A DNA stretch of 64,000 nt from an uncultured Marinicella sp. (GCA_947502925.1 CANNBS010000005.1:186001-250000), one strand, 5' to 3'. Shown: positions 32,384-40,976, counted from the stretch's first letter. Numbers and translations: made by a program. The notes: a model not told the origin generated them from the sequence alone.

Positions 32384-32407
32384 AAACGATATTCAATATT
32401 ATCGTTT
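32384..32407. promoter_or_regulatory. Palindrome upstream of the SatD operon
   Basis: The arms AAACGATA (32384-32391) and TATCGTTT (32400-32407) are perfect complements around an eight-base AT-only-but-one centre, 48 bases upstream of the SatD start. A related CGATAT half-site occurs nearer the gene (ACACGATATAG, 32357-32366). This fits an operator for the helix-turn-helix of SatD. Confidence 0.4.
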
Positions 32408-32600
32408 TCAGAGCGGATATGTTTGAAGGTATATTCGAACACTCAATACCGGTGGCCAAAGCAGGCAACGTATCAAGCCAATGCAATGTTGCTGAACACG
32501 GCACAACACAAAATGAGAACCTGTTTGCATTTTACCGTGTGGTTTTCGCTAACCAATGAATATGCTCTATACTAAAGGTGTTCAAAACGGAGAAAAAATC

Positions 32601-33359
32601 ATGCCATTAGTTTATTTTAACCGAACTCTATTGGGCTTAATACTCATGAGCTGTCTGCTTTTGACAGCCAATTGCAGCGCAGAGTCGAATCAAAAGCAAC
32701 CCTTATCTCAGGTTTTAAAAGAAAGTTTAGACAATGATGGACCTGCTGCCACTCGGCAACTTTTTAATGATATTTACCCGGAGGAAAAAGATAACTATGT
32801 CATTGATAACAATGCATTGGGGCAACTGACCCGTGACTACGCACAAGCCGGCAACATGGATGCCATGCGCGTATTAACGCACGTCATGACGGTCATCACA
32901 CAAGACATGATGGCCGAGCACATGGCCGACCAACAAGAAACCATGAAAAAAATGATGGCAGAACAACAGCAAAACCAATCTAAAAAGAGCAAAAATAAAC
33001 CACAAACAAAACCTCAAAAACACACACCACGCACAGATTTAGATCGTTTTACAGGGCTATACGGTGATCCGAATAAAACCGATTCCTATCGTCAACTGTG
33101 GGTGGCTCAATCCTGTGATGGCCGACTGGTCATTGGTGCCACATGGGGTGATGTCGCGCCCTGGTGGATGACATCAGAATCAGACAATCAATTCAGCTAC
33201 AAAGATTCTTTTACCAATTTGAATTTTGAGTTTAATGGAATGAAAGATAATCAGGCCACAACCCTGACACATGATTTGCATGGCTTAGTTAGTCCACTTC
33301 AACGGGTTGGGCCCTTAACAGATGACTATCCAAAATGTTTCGAAACACCCAGACGATAA
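32601..33359 (+). CDS. Secreted or lipid-anchored protein of unknown function
   Basis: A 252-residue protein I do not recognise. I start it at ATG 32601, which has GGAG eight bases upstream and yields a signal peptide (YFNRTLLGLILMSCLLLTANCSA). This places a cysteine at a lipobox-like position, although Asn at -1 is unusual. A Met/Gln/Lys-rich stretch (MMAEHMADQQETMKKMMAEQ and following, about 113-145) is followed by a C-terminal region starting RFTGLYGDPN with conserved-looking GATWGDVAPWWMTS. The latter recalls small lipocalin-like domains, but this is not firm. The gene stands alone and is followed by hairpins shared with the convergent alcohol dehydrogenase gene. Confidence 0.7.
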   Translation: MPLVYFNRTLLGLILMSCLLLTANCSAESNQKQPLSQVLKESLDNDGPAATRQLFNDIYPEEKDNYVIDNNALGQLTRDYAQAGNMDAMRVLTHVMTVITQDMMAEHMADQQETMKKMMAEQQQNQSKKSKNKPQTKPQKHTPRTDLDRFTGLYGDPNKTDSYRQLWVAQSCDGRLVIGATWGDVAPWWMTSESDNQFSYKDSFTNLNFEFNGMKDNQATTLTHDLHGLVSPLQRVGPLTDDYPKCFETPRR

Positions 33360-33360
33360 T

Positions 33361-33402
33361 CTGTCAGGAACTTGACAGGCACCCGTTTTGAAACCGGGTG
33401 CC
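33361..33402. terminator. Tandem hairpins between convergent genes
   Basis: CTGTCA-GGAACT-TGACAG (33361-33378) is followed at once by GGCACCCG...CGGGTGCC (33378-33402). Both lie in the 52-base gap between convergent stops. The second stem has an internal TTTTG/AAAC symmetry. They are suitable as a bidirectional terminator although no long T-run follows. Confidence 0.55.
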
Positions 33403-33411
33403 AGTTGACTA

Positions 33412-34461
33412 TTAAGCCGTCTTCAGTGACTGCATATCAATCACAAAGCGGTACTTCACATCGTTATCCATCACCCGTTGATAGGCCTCATTAATGTCTT
33501 GCATATCAATCATCTCAACATCAGCCACAATGTTATGCTCAGCACAAAAATCCAACATCTCCTGGGTTTCCTTAATGCCACCAATCAACGAGGCCGCAAT
33601 CACCTTACGTCCAAAAGCCAGACCAATGCTATGACAATCAATTTGGGTCGCGCCCAACAATGACATGGTCTTACCCAATTTAAGCAGAGGAATGTAGGCA
33701 TCTAAATTATGTGCCACCGGAATGGTGTTCAACAGAAAATCAAAACTGCCGGCCTGAGCTTCCATGGCGGCTTCATCCTTAGAAACCAACACTGAAGCAG
33801 CGCCCAAACGCTTAGCATCTTCGCCTTTTTCCGGTGACGTGGTAATCATCACCACTTCGGCACCCATCGCGGCAGCCAGCTTAACACCCATATGCCCTAG
33901 TCCACCGAGACCGATGACGCCGACCTTATCGCCGGCTTTCACGTTCCATTGTCGCAATGGTGAGTACGTCGTAATGCCGGCACACAATAAAGGCGCCACC
34001 GATTTAGTGTCTAAATCTTCCGACACCCGCAGCACAAAGTCCTGATCCACCACAATCTGGGTGGAATAACCACCATGGGTCATTTCACCAGCCTGATGTG
34101 GGTCTTCACTACCGTAGGTCATCACCATGCCTTGCTCGCAATGCTGCTCAAGATGATCCTGACACGGTCCACACTCACGACAAGAATCGACCATACAGCC
34201 GACACCGACTAAATGACCGACCTTAAATTTTGTGACGTCGTCTCCCACTGATTTTACCCGACCGATAATCTCATGCCCTGGGACAACAGGATACACCGTC
34301 ATGCCCCAGTCATCATGGGCAATATGGATATCGCTGTGACAAACGCCACAATAGTCGATTTCAATATGCACATCGCTGGGTCCGGGATTCCGACGGTTAA
34401 TGCTGTGTGGTTTTAAAGCATCTTTTTGATTAAACGCCGCGTAGGCTTTAGTATCTGACAT
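33412..34461 (-). CDS. Zinc-dependent NAD(P) alcohol dehydrogenase (cinnamyl-alcohol dehydrogenase/YahK-like)
   Basis: A 349-residue medium-chain dehydrogenase. Catalytic zinc ligands are visible in CGVCHSDIH (about 36-44) and PGHEIIG (about 60-66). The structural zinc cluster is GCMVDSCRECGPCQDHLEQHC (four cysteines, about 89-109). The nucleotide-binding motif is GLGGLGHMGVKLAAAMGAEV (about 174-193). The family reduces aldehydes, usually with NADPH. It is closest in style to YahK/CAD-type enzymes. It stands alone, convergent with the secreted-protein gene. Confidence 0.92.
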   Translation of the reverse strand: MSDTKAYAAFNQKDALKPHSINRRNPGPSDVHIEIDYCGVCHSDIHIAHDDWGMTVYPVVPGHEIIGRVKSVGDDVTKFKVGHLVGVGCMVDSCRECGPCQDHLEQHCEQGMVMTYGSEDPHQAGEMTHGGYSTQIVVDQDFVLRVSEDLDTKSVAPLLCAGITTYSPLRQWNVKAGDKVGVIGLGGLGHMGVKLAAAMGAEVVMITTSPEKGEDAKRLGAASVLVSKDEAAMEAQAGSFDFLLNTIPVAHNLDAYIPLLKLGKTMSLLGATQIDCHSIGLAFGRKVIAASLIGGIKETQEMLDFCAEHNIVADVEMIDMQDINEAYQRVMDNDVKYRFVIDMQSLKTA

Positions 34462-34555
34462 AGAATTCCCCTCATTAAAAACATCAGCATACCAGAAACG
34501 CTGTTTTTTTTTATGAAAATCAACCTCAGGAAGGTATGGCTTATCGCTACAGTCA

Positions 34556-34849
34556 TTAATCAGTGTCAGTCAAGACAGTTTGGGATGGGTTGTTGTCCAC
34601 TTCAGCCGACGGCAATCGATAGGCTTTAATCAAATACCAGGACCCAACGGTCATCGCCACCACCAATAAAGGTAATAACACCATCATCAGAATAAGTTGT
34701 CGTTGCGACATACGACCCGCTTTAGGTATATAACCAACAGATTCAATATCATGACCACATTGCGGACACTTGTACTTGAGTTGTTTGTTTTTAGACTGTG
34801 GAATGGTCTTGCCACAGCTTTGACAGTAAATAGTGGATTGATTATTCAT
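34556..34849 (-). CDS. Small zinc-ribbon membrane protein
   Basis: A 97-residue protein. A zinc ribbon CQSCGKTIP...YKCPQCGHDIE (residues 9-40, two CxxC pairs) is followed by a basic segment (GRMSQRQ) and one membrane helix (about 52-74, LILMMVLLPLLVVAMTVGSWYL). A short acidic tail follows. Such zinc-ribbon/TM proteins are widespread and uncharacterised. The gene is monocistronic, divergent from the aminopeptidase gene by 118 bases. Confidence 0.7.
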   Translation of the reverse strand: MNNQSTIYCQSCGKTIPQSKNKQLKYKCPQCGHDIESVGYIPKAGRMSQRQLILMMVLLPLLVVAMTVGSWYLIKAYRLPSAEVDNNPSQTVLTDTD

Positions 34850-34967
34850 GAGTCTATTATAGTCTAAGCAAAATCAACGACCAATCATTGAACAGGACTT
34901 TATTCACATGCATTATAGGTTATGCTTTGCTATTCTAAGCCGCTGTTATTAACTCAGGTAAGCTAAT

Positions 34968-36542
34968 ATGAAATTAAACTCTGTTCTGATTCTGTGCTTC
35001 ATGTTGCTGGGCAATTGGCAATTAGGCACGGCCGCAAAATCCAATGAACCCACCCAAATCAATTTCACCCAAACCATGCCAACAGAAGGCAATCTGATTT
35101 TGGGTGTTTTTAAAGACGGTCAACTTGGTCCCCAAGGTCAGGCCATAGATAAAGCCAGTGACGGCGCTTTGAGTCATGCCATTCAAGCCGCTGACTTTGA
35201 AGCTAAAACCAAAACTACCCACCTGATTACTGCACCCATGGGTTCAGGCTTGGATCAAATTTTGTTAGTGGGATTGGGTGACCGCGATGAAACCAAAACC
35301 AAACTGCAATGGCAAGATATAGGCGGCCATGCCATACAAAAAGCCGTGTCATTATTTAAAACCTCACCGGTGATGGTGGCAGATGTGGCTGAACTGGATA
35401 ACCGTGCTGAAATTACCGCCAACATCGCGTTTGGCGCCCAGATTGGAAGTTATTATTTCGATAAGTATTACACTGATAAAAAACGTCATAAACACCAACA
35501 GTCTCTCAGTTTTTTCACCGAATCATTAGCGCAAACCCGGGACCATTTCAAGCAAGAACTCGAACCCGTGGCCAAAGGACTGTGGTATACACGAAACATC
35601 GCCAACGAACCGGCCAATGTCATTTATCCAGAAAGTTTTGTGGCGCAATGGCGCGCTCATTTTAAAGGCATGGATAACATTAAAATTAAAGTCCTCGATG
35701 AAAAAGACATGCTGAAAAAAGGCATGGGAGCCATTTATGGCGTCGGCCAAGGCAGTCAAAGACCACCACGCATGATGATTGTCGAATACATGGGTGGCAC
35801 AAACAACGAAGCACCGGTGGTCCTGGTCGGTAAAGGCATCACCTTTGACACAGGTGGTATCAGCATCAAAGGTTCAAAAAACATGTGGAACATGAAATTT
35901 GATATGGCCGGTGCCGCCGCCACCATGGGTACGGTTTACGCGCTGGCCGGTCGTGAAGCCAAAGTCAATGTCGTCGGCATCGCGGCACTGGCCGAAAACA
36001 TGCCGGGCAGCAAAGCCCAACGCCCCGGCGATGTGGTTACCTCGATGTCCGGTAAAACCATTCAAATCCGCTCCACCGATGCCGAAGGCCGTCTGGTGCT
36101 CGCCGATGGCATGTACTACGGCGATGTAACGTATGATCCGACCATAATGGTTGATCTGGCTACCCTCACCGGCTCCGCAAGCCGTGCATTGGGCAGGGAT
36201 TACGGCGCTTTATTCACTCGCCACGATGATCTGGTACCTGATTTTATCGAAGCCGGCAAAGCCTCTGGCGATGAGGTGTGGCAACTGCCTTTAAATAAAA
36301 ATCACTTTAAAGCCATCGAAAATAATGTCGCTGATGTGATGAATTCCGGGCCCGATGCCCCCGGCGCCAGTGCCGGCGCTGCATTTGTCGGTACCTTTGT
36401 CCGCGAGACCACACCCTGGGTTCACCTGGATATTGCCGGTGTCGCTTGGGGCGATAAAACCACCCCCAGCAAAGGCTCTCCAGGTGCCACCGCCTTCGGC
36501 GTGCGCTTACTTAATCAATACATTAAAAATAATTTTGAGTAA
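34968..36542 (+). CDS. Exported M17 leucyl aminopeptidase
   Basis: A 524-residue peptidase with a signal peptide (NSVLILCFMLLGNWQLGTAA), unusual for the mostly cytoplasmic PepA family. The N-terminal M17 domain covers about 30-190. The catalytic domain contains VLVGKGITFDTGGISIKGS (metal-binding Lys and Asp, about 284-302), FDMAGAAATMG, and the signature STDAEGRLVLADG (about 366-378, NTDAEGRL with Ser for Asn). Two Mn/Zn ions cleave N-terminal residues from peptides. Export suggests periplasmic peptide scavenging, consistent with the S9 dipeptidyl peptidase 4.5 kb downstream. It is followed by a hairpin terminator. Confidence 0.92.
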   Translation: MKLNSVLILCFMLLGNWQLGTAAKSNEPTQINFTQTMPTEGNLILGVFKDGQLGPQGQAIDKASDGALSHAIQAADFEAKTKTTHLITAPMGSGLDQILLVGLGDRDETKTKLQWQDIGGHAIQKAVSLFKTSPVMVADVAELDNRAEITANIAFGAQIGSYYFDKYYTDKKRHKHQQSLSFFTESLAQTRDHFKQELEPVAKGLWYTRNIANEPANVIYPESFVAQWRAHFKGMDNIKIKVLDEKDMLKKGMGAIYGVGQGSQRPPRMMIVEYMGGTNNEAPVVLVGKGITFDTGGISIKGSKNMWNMKFDMAGAAATMGTVYALAGREAKVNVVGIAALAENMPGSKAQRPGDVVTSMSGKTIQIRSTDAEGRLVLADGMYYGDVTYDPTIMVDLATLTGSASRALGRDYGALFTRHDDLVPDFIEAGKASGDEVWQLPLNKNHFKAIENNVADVMNSGPDAPGASAGAAFVGTFVRETTPWVHLDIAGVAWGDKTTPSKGSPGATAFGVRLLNQYIKNNFE

Positions 36543-36562
36543 GCAACAATAAATCCAAATCT

Positions 36563-36593
36563 TGCGCCCATGCGCCAGCGTGGGCGCATCTTT
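36563..36593 (+). terminator. Intrinsic terminator after the aminopeptidase gene
   Basis: The arms TGCGCCCA (36563-36570) and TGGGCGCA (36581-36588) flank a ten-base loop and are followed by TCTTTC, 20 bases after the stop codon. Confidence 0.65.
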
Positions 36594-36689
36594 CCCGGGG
36601 CCTTTCAATTAATTTAATCTTGCCGACCCATTAAAATCAACAAGGCATGCCTTGTCGCTAAAGTATAGAACTATGTGACTGACAAAAAC

Positions 36690-36760
36690 GTAGGATGGGC
36701 CCTGCCCATCATAGTCCAATGGATACTTTATGGCATTATGATGGGCGGAGCCCATCTTAC
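36690..36760. repeat. Paired GTAG-REP-like elements of a second family (GATGGGC type)
   Basis: 36690-36710 reads GTAG, then GATGGGC-CCT-GCCCATC. 36740-36760 is the inverted partner GATGGGC-GGA-GCCCATC ending TTAC. The 318-base gap 36543-36860 otherwise contains the terminator above and AT-rich sequence before the next gene. The layout (GTAG head, hairpin, inverted partner 29 bases away) parallels loci 1 and 2 but with a different palindrome. Confidence 0.6.
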
Positions 36761-36860
36761 CTGTTAAACTTTAAATAAAGTTGTTATGAATAATTTTAAT
36801 GTTAATAATGTTTGAGACTCAAATAAAGCCAAATTTAAATAAATCTAACACCACAAGATC

Positions 36861-38093
36861 ATGAAAAAAAGGTTATTTGTTATTCTGATCCTCACATTCT
36901 TGGCTTTATGGTTGTATTGGCCAAAAAATGAAACTGTTGAAAATCAACAGTCACCCAATGTCCTCACTCAAGAGAACAATTTGTCTGACACATTAAAAAC
37001 ACACAAACCTAAAAGCAAAATCCAAAAACAACAGTCCAAAAAATCATTTGAACAGTCTGAAACTAAAGCCATAATCGATCAAACAACATTTTCATATCTT
37101 CAGCTTTATCGAGACTTTCGACGGCTTGAGATATGTCCGATTAATAATAAAAATAAATGGCCAGGTATAAGCGCCCAGAAATTAAAACAGCAACGGCTTA
37201 AAAGTTTTGAAGATTCTGCCACTCAAAACAATCACCCTGTTTCAGCCACTCATCTTAATTATTATGAATCAATTTTAGATCGCTGTGTTCACTTAAGTAA
37301 AAAATATAAAGACGTTGATATGGCTCAACTGTTAGTGAGTGCGCCAACAGAGACTGACAAAGAAAAACAGTTACAAGCTTTACGGCGGTTAATTCAGCCC
37401 TGGGACAATGCTTGGCAGCATTTGTTGAATGCTTCAAAAGGCATTATCAGTCCTGAGGCAGTTGCGATTAAAAAACAACTCGATACATTAGAAGCCGGAT
37501 GGCGTGAACAGTATCGGAATCCCGAACTTGTATACACCGAAACAGAACGAAATATGCATTTTGAAACTGTCAAGGCACTGAAAGCACAGCTGGATCAACT
37601 GACCGGTGAAAATCCTCAAGTAAAAGAACAGGCCTGGCAAGACGTCCAAAAACTGACTGCTCAAATTAAAGCATACATGCGATTACAAGACCCTGATTTG
37701 TTTTTTGAGGCGTCAGCTTTGCTTAATGATGACCGGAACTTTCGATTCTTAAATGCCAGCATTCATGGGAATAACTTTAAGCGAGAGAACTTGGAAAAGC
37801 TCAATATCCCCTATAAAAAAGTGGCAGAAGACGTGAATCAGTTAACCGGACCCATCATTAGACTCAACTTTTTGGCCATTGCACCTTATGCAAACCTGCT
37901 ATATTTATGCACCTTAGGTAGCGATTGTGCGCCTAATTCCATAATTATGGATTATTATTGTTCAAAGGCCGAATACCCGACAGCCTGTGAAAAAGATTTG
38001 CTGACGTTTTATATGGATGATTACCTCAGCCCGAACCAGCTCCAGGACGTCCTTAATTTACACGAACAACTGGGGATTATCTATGCGCCGTAA
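36861..38093 (+). CDS. Membrane-anchored protein of unknown function, paralogue 1
   Basis: A 410-residue protein I do not recognise. It has an N-terminal anchor (RLFVILILTFLALWLYW, residues 4-20), a polar Lys/Gln/Ser linker (about 25-70), and a mostly helical extracytoplasmic body. The C-terminal part has a cysteine pattern: LCTLGSDC then YYCSKAEYPTAC (about 354-378), i.e. C-x5-C-x10-C-x8-C. The next gene encodes a shorter protein with the same layout and a matching cysteine pattern, so the two are probably diverged tandem paralogues. It overlaps that gene by 11 bases. Confidence 0.7.
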   Translation: MKKRLFVILILTFLALWLYWPKNETVENQQSPNVLTQENNLSDTLKTHKPKSKIQKQQSKKSFEQSETKAIIDQTTFSYLQLYRDFRRLEICPINNKNKWPGISAQKLKQQRLKSFEDSATQNNHPVSATHLNYYESILDRCVHLSKKYKDVDMAQLLVSAPTETDKEKQLQALRRLIQPWDNAWQHLLNASKGIISPEAVAIKKQLDTLEAGWREQYRNPELVYTETERNMHFETVKALKAQLDQLTGENPQVKEQAWQDVQKLTAQIKAYMRLQDPDLFFEASALLNDDRNFRFLNASIHGNNFKRENLEKLNIPYKKVAEDVNQLTGPIIRLNFLAIAPYANLLYLCTLGSDCAPNSIIMDYYCSKAEYPTACEKDLLTFYMDDYLSPNQLQDVLNLHEQLGIIYAP

Positions 38094-39015
38094 GTGGGTA
38101 TCTATTTCCATATGTTTACTTTTGACGCTGATAATTTTTGTCTTTTATTTTAAATATGAGCGTACAAAAACCAGCAGTTACAAAACCTCAACTGAAATTG
38201 AGGTCAATCTTCCAGCCAATATGCAACAAGAAATCGACAATAAAGATGACATACCGGAATCAGGAAAAACCTCAGAGCCACATGATTTATCTGACAAAGA
38301 AATTAACGGTATCCCGATAACGCGCTATTTAGCGGAAATCGAATATCCAATTTACAGCGATGATCCGGTCATTGAAGTAGCTTCACTGAATATGGATTTT
38401 CGGGTCTGCAGACATAGGTATCATAGACTCAATAATGAAAATAACAGCAACCTAGATTTACAACAATTAAAAAATCAACTGACAGAAAAATGTAAATCTT
38501 ATGCAGAACAATATCCATTATTATTTAAAGCACGTAATCAGCATGATGGTTTATTAAATTTTCAGGCGAACAGTCTATTGGGAGAACAATATAAATACCT
38601 TTTGGCGGGTATGTATGGCAGACATAATGACATCGATTATAATCAGTTGACGGAGAATTTGTTTGAATTAAGCTTACAAATAAGAAGCCCAAGCCTGGTC
38701 AGTGTGGGTGCTTTAAACAGCGGCATAGGACTCTCTGCCGAAGAAGGAAAAACTGATTTTTTCAAAGATTTATTACAAACTCAGGTCAATATTTGGATTT
38801 TCCATGCACATAATCTGGCCCTGCAACTTTTGACATGTGATATGCCCAACAGCCGGACCTGTGAAGCCACCGGTTATTATATGCTGTACAAATGCGATAA
38901 TAATCCTGAGGCCTGCGGTTTAACTGTACAACAATGGCATGAGCGCTACAGTTCGCCCGGTATGAAAAAAGACGTGGATATTATTAAAAACTATTATCGG
39001 GAAAAATATTTATGA
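38083..39015 (+). CDS. Membrane-anchored protein of unknown function, paralogue 2
   Basis: A 310-residue protein. I start it at ATG 38083 (GGGGAT upstream), giving the anchor MRRKWVSISICLLLTLIIFVFYF, and not at 38017, which lies deep inside the preceding gene. A polar linker (about 25-85) leads to a helical domain that includes LNMDFRVCRHRYHRLN (about 105-120). The C-terminal cysteines are TCDMPNSRTC, then MLYKCDNNPEAC (about 257-285), pattern C-x7-C-x10-C-x6-C. The stop overlaps the crotonase start (ATGA). The pattern suggests two disulfides outside the cytoplasm. Confidence 0.7.
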   Translation: MRRKWVSISICLLLTLIIFVFYFKYERTKTSSYKTSTEIEVNLPANMQQEIDNKDDIPESGKTSEPHDLSDKEINGIPITRYLAEIEYPIYSDDPVIEVASLNMDFRVCRHRYHRLNNENNSNLDLQQLKNQLTEKCKSYAEQYPLLFKARNQHDGLLNFQANSLLGEQYKYLLAGMYGRHNDIDYNQLTENLFELSLQIRSPSLVSVGALNSGIGLSAEEGKTDFFKDLLQTQVNIWIFHAHNLALQLLTCDMPNSRTCEATGYYMLYKCDNNPEACGLTVQQWHERYSSPGMKKDVDIIKNYYREKYL

Positions 39016-39824
39016 GTGAAACCAAACGGATTCAATGTGTTATCAAAAACCAGGTGGCTTACGTCAGTCTGGCGCGGCCGGATAAGCGCAATGCGCTGGA
39101 TATGGTAATGTTTCGGGAGATTGATTCAACCATTAAACGATTACGCAAAAACCGGTCTATTCGAGCTGTTATTTTAACCGGTCAGGGTGAGGATTTTTGT
39201 TCCGGTTTGGATGTTAAATCGGTGATGGCCTCGCCGAAAAACCCGCTAAAGTTATTGTTTAAGTGGCTGCCCTGGCGGTCGAATTTAGCGCAACGGGTTT
39301 CCACCGGCTGGCGGCGGGTTCCGGTCCCGGTGATTGCCGCCATTCTTGGCCGGTGTTGGGGCGGCGGATTACAAATTGTTTTGGGTGCAGATTTCAGAAT
39401 AGCCACCTCTTCTGCTTCTTTTTCAATTATGGAAGGCCGCTGGGGCTTAATTCCCGATATGGGTGGCAGCCTGGCCTTGCGCGAGCATTGTCGTGCCGAT
39501 ATAGCTAAAGAACTTACCATGACAGCGAAAATTATCTCCGCTGATGAGGCGCACACATATGGACTTATATCGCATATTGACGACAACCCATTGTCTGCCG
39601 CCGAATCCCTGGCCGAAGAACTGATAAAACACAGCCCGGACGCCGTGGCCGGTGCCAAAAAGCTGTTTAACAAAAGCTGGAGCGGCACTCGTGGCATGGC
39701 GCTGTTACGCGAATCCTGGTATCAAATCCGCAACCTCACCAGCAAAAACAACCGCATCAAGGTCTGGAACCAGACCCATGAACCCACTGAGCACAAAGCT
39801 TTCAAAGACCGTAAACGCTGGTGA
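39012..39824 (+). CDS. Enoyl-CoA hydratase/isomerase (crotonase) family protein
   Basis: A 270-residue crotonase. It starts in the usual manner (VAYVSLARPDKRNALDMVMF). The first oxyanion loop is GEDFCSGLDVKSV (about 57-70) and the second is ILGRCWGGGLQIVLGADFRIA (about 112-132). The catalytic-site region around MEGRWGLIPDMGGSLALREH (about 140-160) has Glu or Asp at the usual acid positions. It may hydrate or isomerise acyl-CoA, but the substrate is unclear. Translational coupling (ATGA) to the two anchored proteins upstream is odd for a metabolic enzyme. Confidence 0.88.
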   Translation: MSETKRIQCVIKNQVAYVSLARPDKRNALDMVMFREIDSTIKRLRKNRSIRAVILTGQGEDFCSGLDVKSVMASPKNPLKLLFKWLPWRSNLAQRVSTGWRRVPVPVIAAILGRCWGGGLQIVLGADFRIATSSASFSIMEGRWGLIPDMGGSLALREHCRADIAKELTMTAKIISADEAHTYGLISHIDDNPLSAAESLAEELIKHSPDAVAGAKKLFNKSWSGTRGMALLRESWYQIRNLTSKNNRIKVWNQTHEPTEHKAFKDRKRW

Positions 39825-40019
39825 TATAGGTGGTGAAGGATTAGATGTCGTCTTCGCCTTCGGCGAAAGCGCATGACTTCATTTACCTGGCCTAACCGGC
39901 TTGGCAGGTCATGCTGATAATCAGCACACCAATAAATCAGTAATAATCAAATGGTTTGATTGGCTCACATGATGCTATAATTTTTAAAGCGGTTAAAAAA
40001 GTGGGAAAATCATTTAACA
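39825..40019. other. Gap with hairpins before the regulator-phosphatase gene
   Basis: This 195-base gap holds TTCGCCTTCGGCGAA (39853-39867), a compact hairpin, and an inverted repeat GCATGAC (39871-39877) / GTCATGC (39908-39914), followed by TGCTGATAATCAGCA. They may terminate the crotonase operon. An AT-rich stretch with GGGAAAATC precedes the ATG at 40020. Confidence 0.4.
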
Positions 40020-40976
40020 ATGTCCAGTCAATCGATTTATCGTATCAAGCACCTTAGCATTGATTTCGAAGCATGCGTGATTACATCAAACGATGTACCG
40101 ATCAGCATTGATCATAAAGCGATTGAGGTGATGAATATGTTGGTTGACGCCTCCCCTGAAACAGTTCATATCGACCAGTTCATGGACACCATATGGCATG
40201 ACAAGCCAAGTTCCCCGGAAGTTGTCACCGCAGCGGTGGCGCGTTTACGTAAAGTATTTAAACAAGCAGGCATCAAGGATGATTTAATTATTACCGTCCC
40301 TAAGAAAGGCTATCGCTTTGAACCACCTGAAGAAAACCCGCCACTTGAAATTTCACAATTTGTGGCTAAAAGACCGCTGTGGTTATATGTTTTATTGTGC
40401 TTTTTATTGGTGGCATTAACCATCAGCATTGGATTTAATTTAAAGTCACCCGCCCACAATCCTCCCAGCCGGTCTATCACGGCCACTGAAACCATGAAGA
40501 TCCAACCTGAATCAGCGTCCGGAACAACGAAAATCTTCATTCTAAGACACACCGAAAAAATAGATGATTCAGAAGACCCGGAGTTTTCAGAAGCCGGCAG
40601 AGAACGTGCTCAATATTGGAAGAAAGTACTTCAGCACACGGCAATTGATCATGTTTATACCACAGACTTTAAGCGCAACAGGCAAACAGCTGCCATTATA
40701 TCTGACGACAGTTCAGTTAAACCGGAGTTGTATTATCCGATGTCTTTTGAAGTGCTTAAATTCCTTAATAATATCCAGGGTAAAACCGTCTTAATCATTG
40801 GTCACAGCAACACCATCCCGGATATGGTTAATAGATTAATCAACGATAATAAATACCCACCCATGAGCCATAAAAACTACAATATTCTTTACCTGGTGAC
40901 CATTAACAAAAATGGTGACAGCAGTTCAAGTATGCTACACATTGAAACACCCTTTTCTCTTTTACCCGCTTCCTAA
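40020..40976 (+). CDS. ToxR/CadC-like winged-helix regulator fused through a membrane helix to a histidine phosphatase domain
   Basis: A 318-residue protein with three parts. Residues 1-105 are an OmpR/PhoB-type winged helix: DHKAIEVMNMLVDASPETV, then VTAAVARLRKVFKQAG and the wing IITVPKKGYRFEPP. Residues 119-138 are one membrane helix (LWLYVLLCFLLVALTISIGF). Residues 171-318 are a histidine phosphatase fold: ILRHTEK with R176-H177 as the phosphate-accepting core, TTDFKRNRQTA (214-224) as the second arginine motif, and LIIGHSNTIPDM with H262. The catalytic set is therefore intact. CadC-type regulators keep the DNA-binding domain in the cytoplasm and a sensor outside. A phosphatase as the outer domain is an architecture I do not know. 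It stands alone, just upstream of the S9 peptidase gene. Confidence 0.88.
   Translation: MSSQSIYRIKHLSIDFEACVITSNDVPISIDHKAIEVMNMLVDASPETVHIDQFMDTIWHDKPSSPEVVTAAVARLRKVFKQAGIKDDLIITVPKKGYRFEPPEENPPLEISQFVAKRPLWLYVLLCFLLVALTISIGFNLKSPAHNPPSRSITATETMKIQPESASGTTKIFILRHTEKIDDSEDPEFSEAGRERAQYWKKVLQHTAIDHVYTTDFKRNRQTAAIISDDSSVKPELYYPMSFEVLKFLNNIQGKTVLIIGHSNTIPDMVNRLINDNKYPPMSHKNYNILYLVTINKNGDSSSSMLHIETPFSLLPAS

Noticed and set aside
36543..36860. Possible small RNA from the GATGGGC hairpins
   Set aside because: The hairpins are better explained as a dispersed REP-like pair; nothing else supports an RNA gene.
39182..39697. 171-residue minus-strand frame inside the crotonase gene
   Set aside because: Shadow of the crotonase coding frame; no domain and no start signal.
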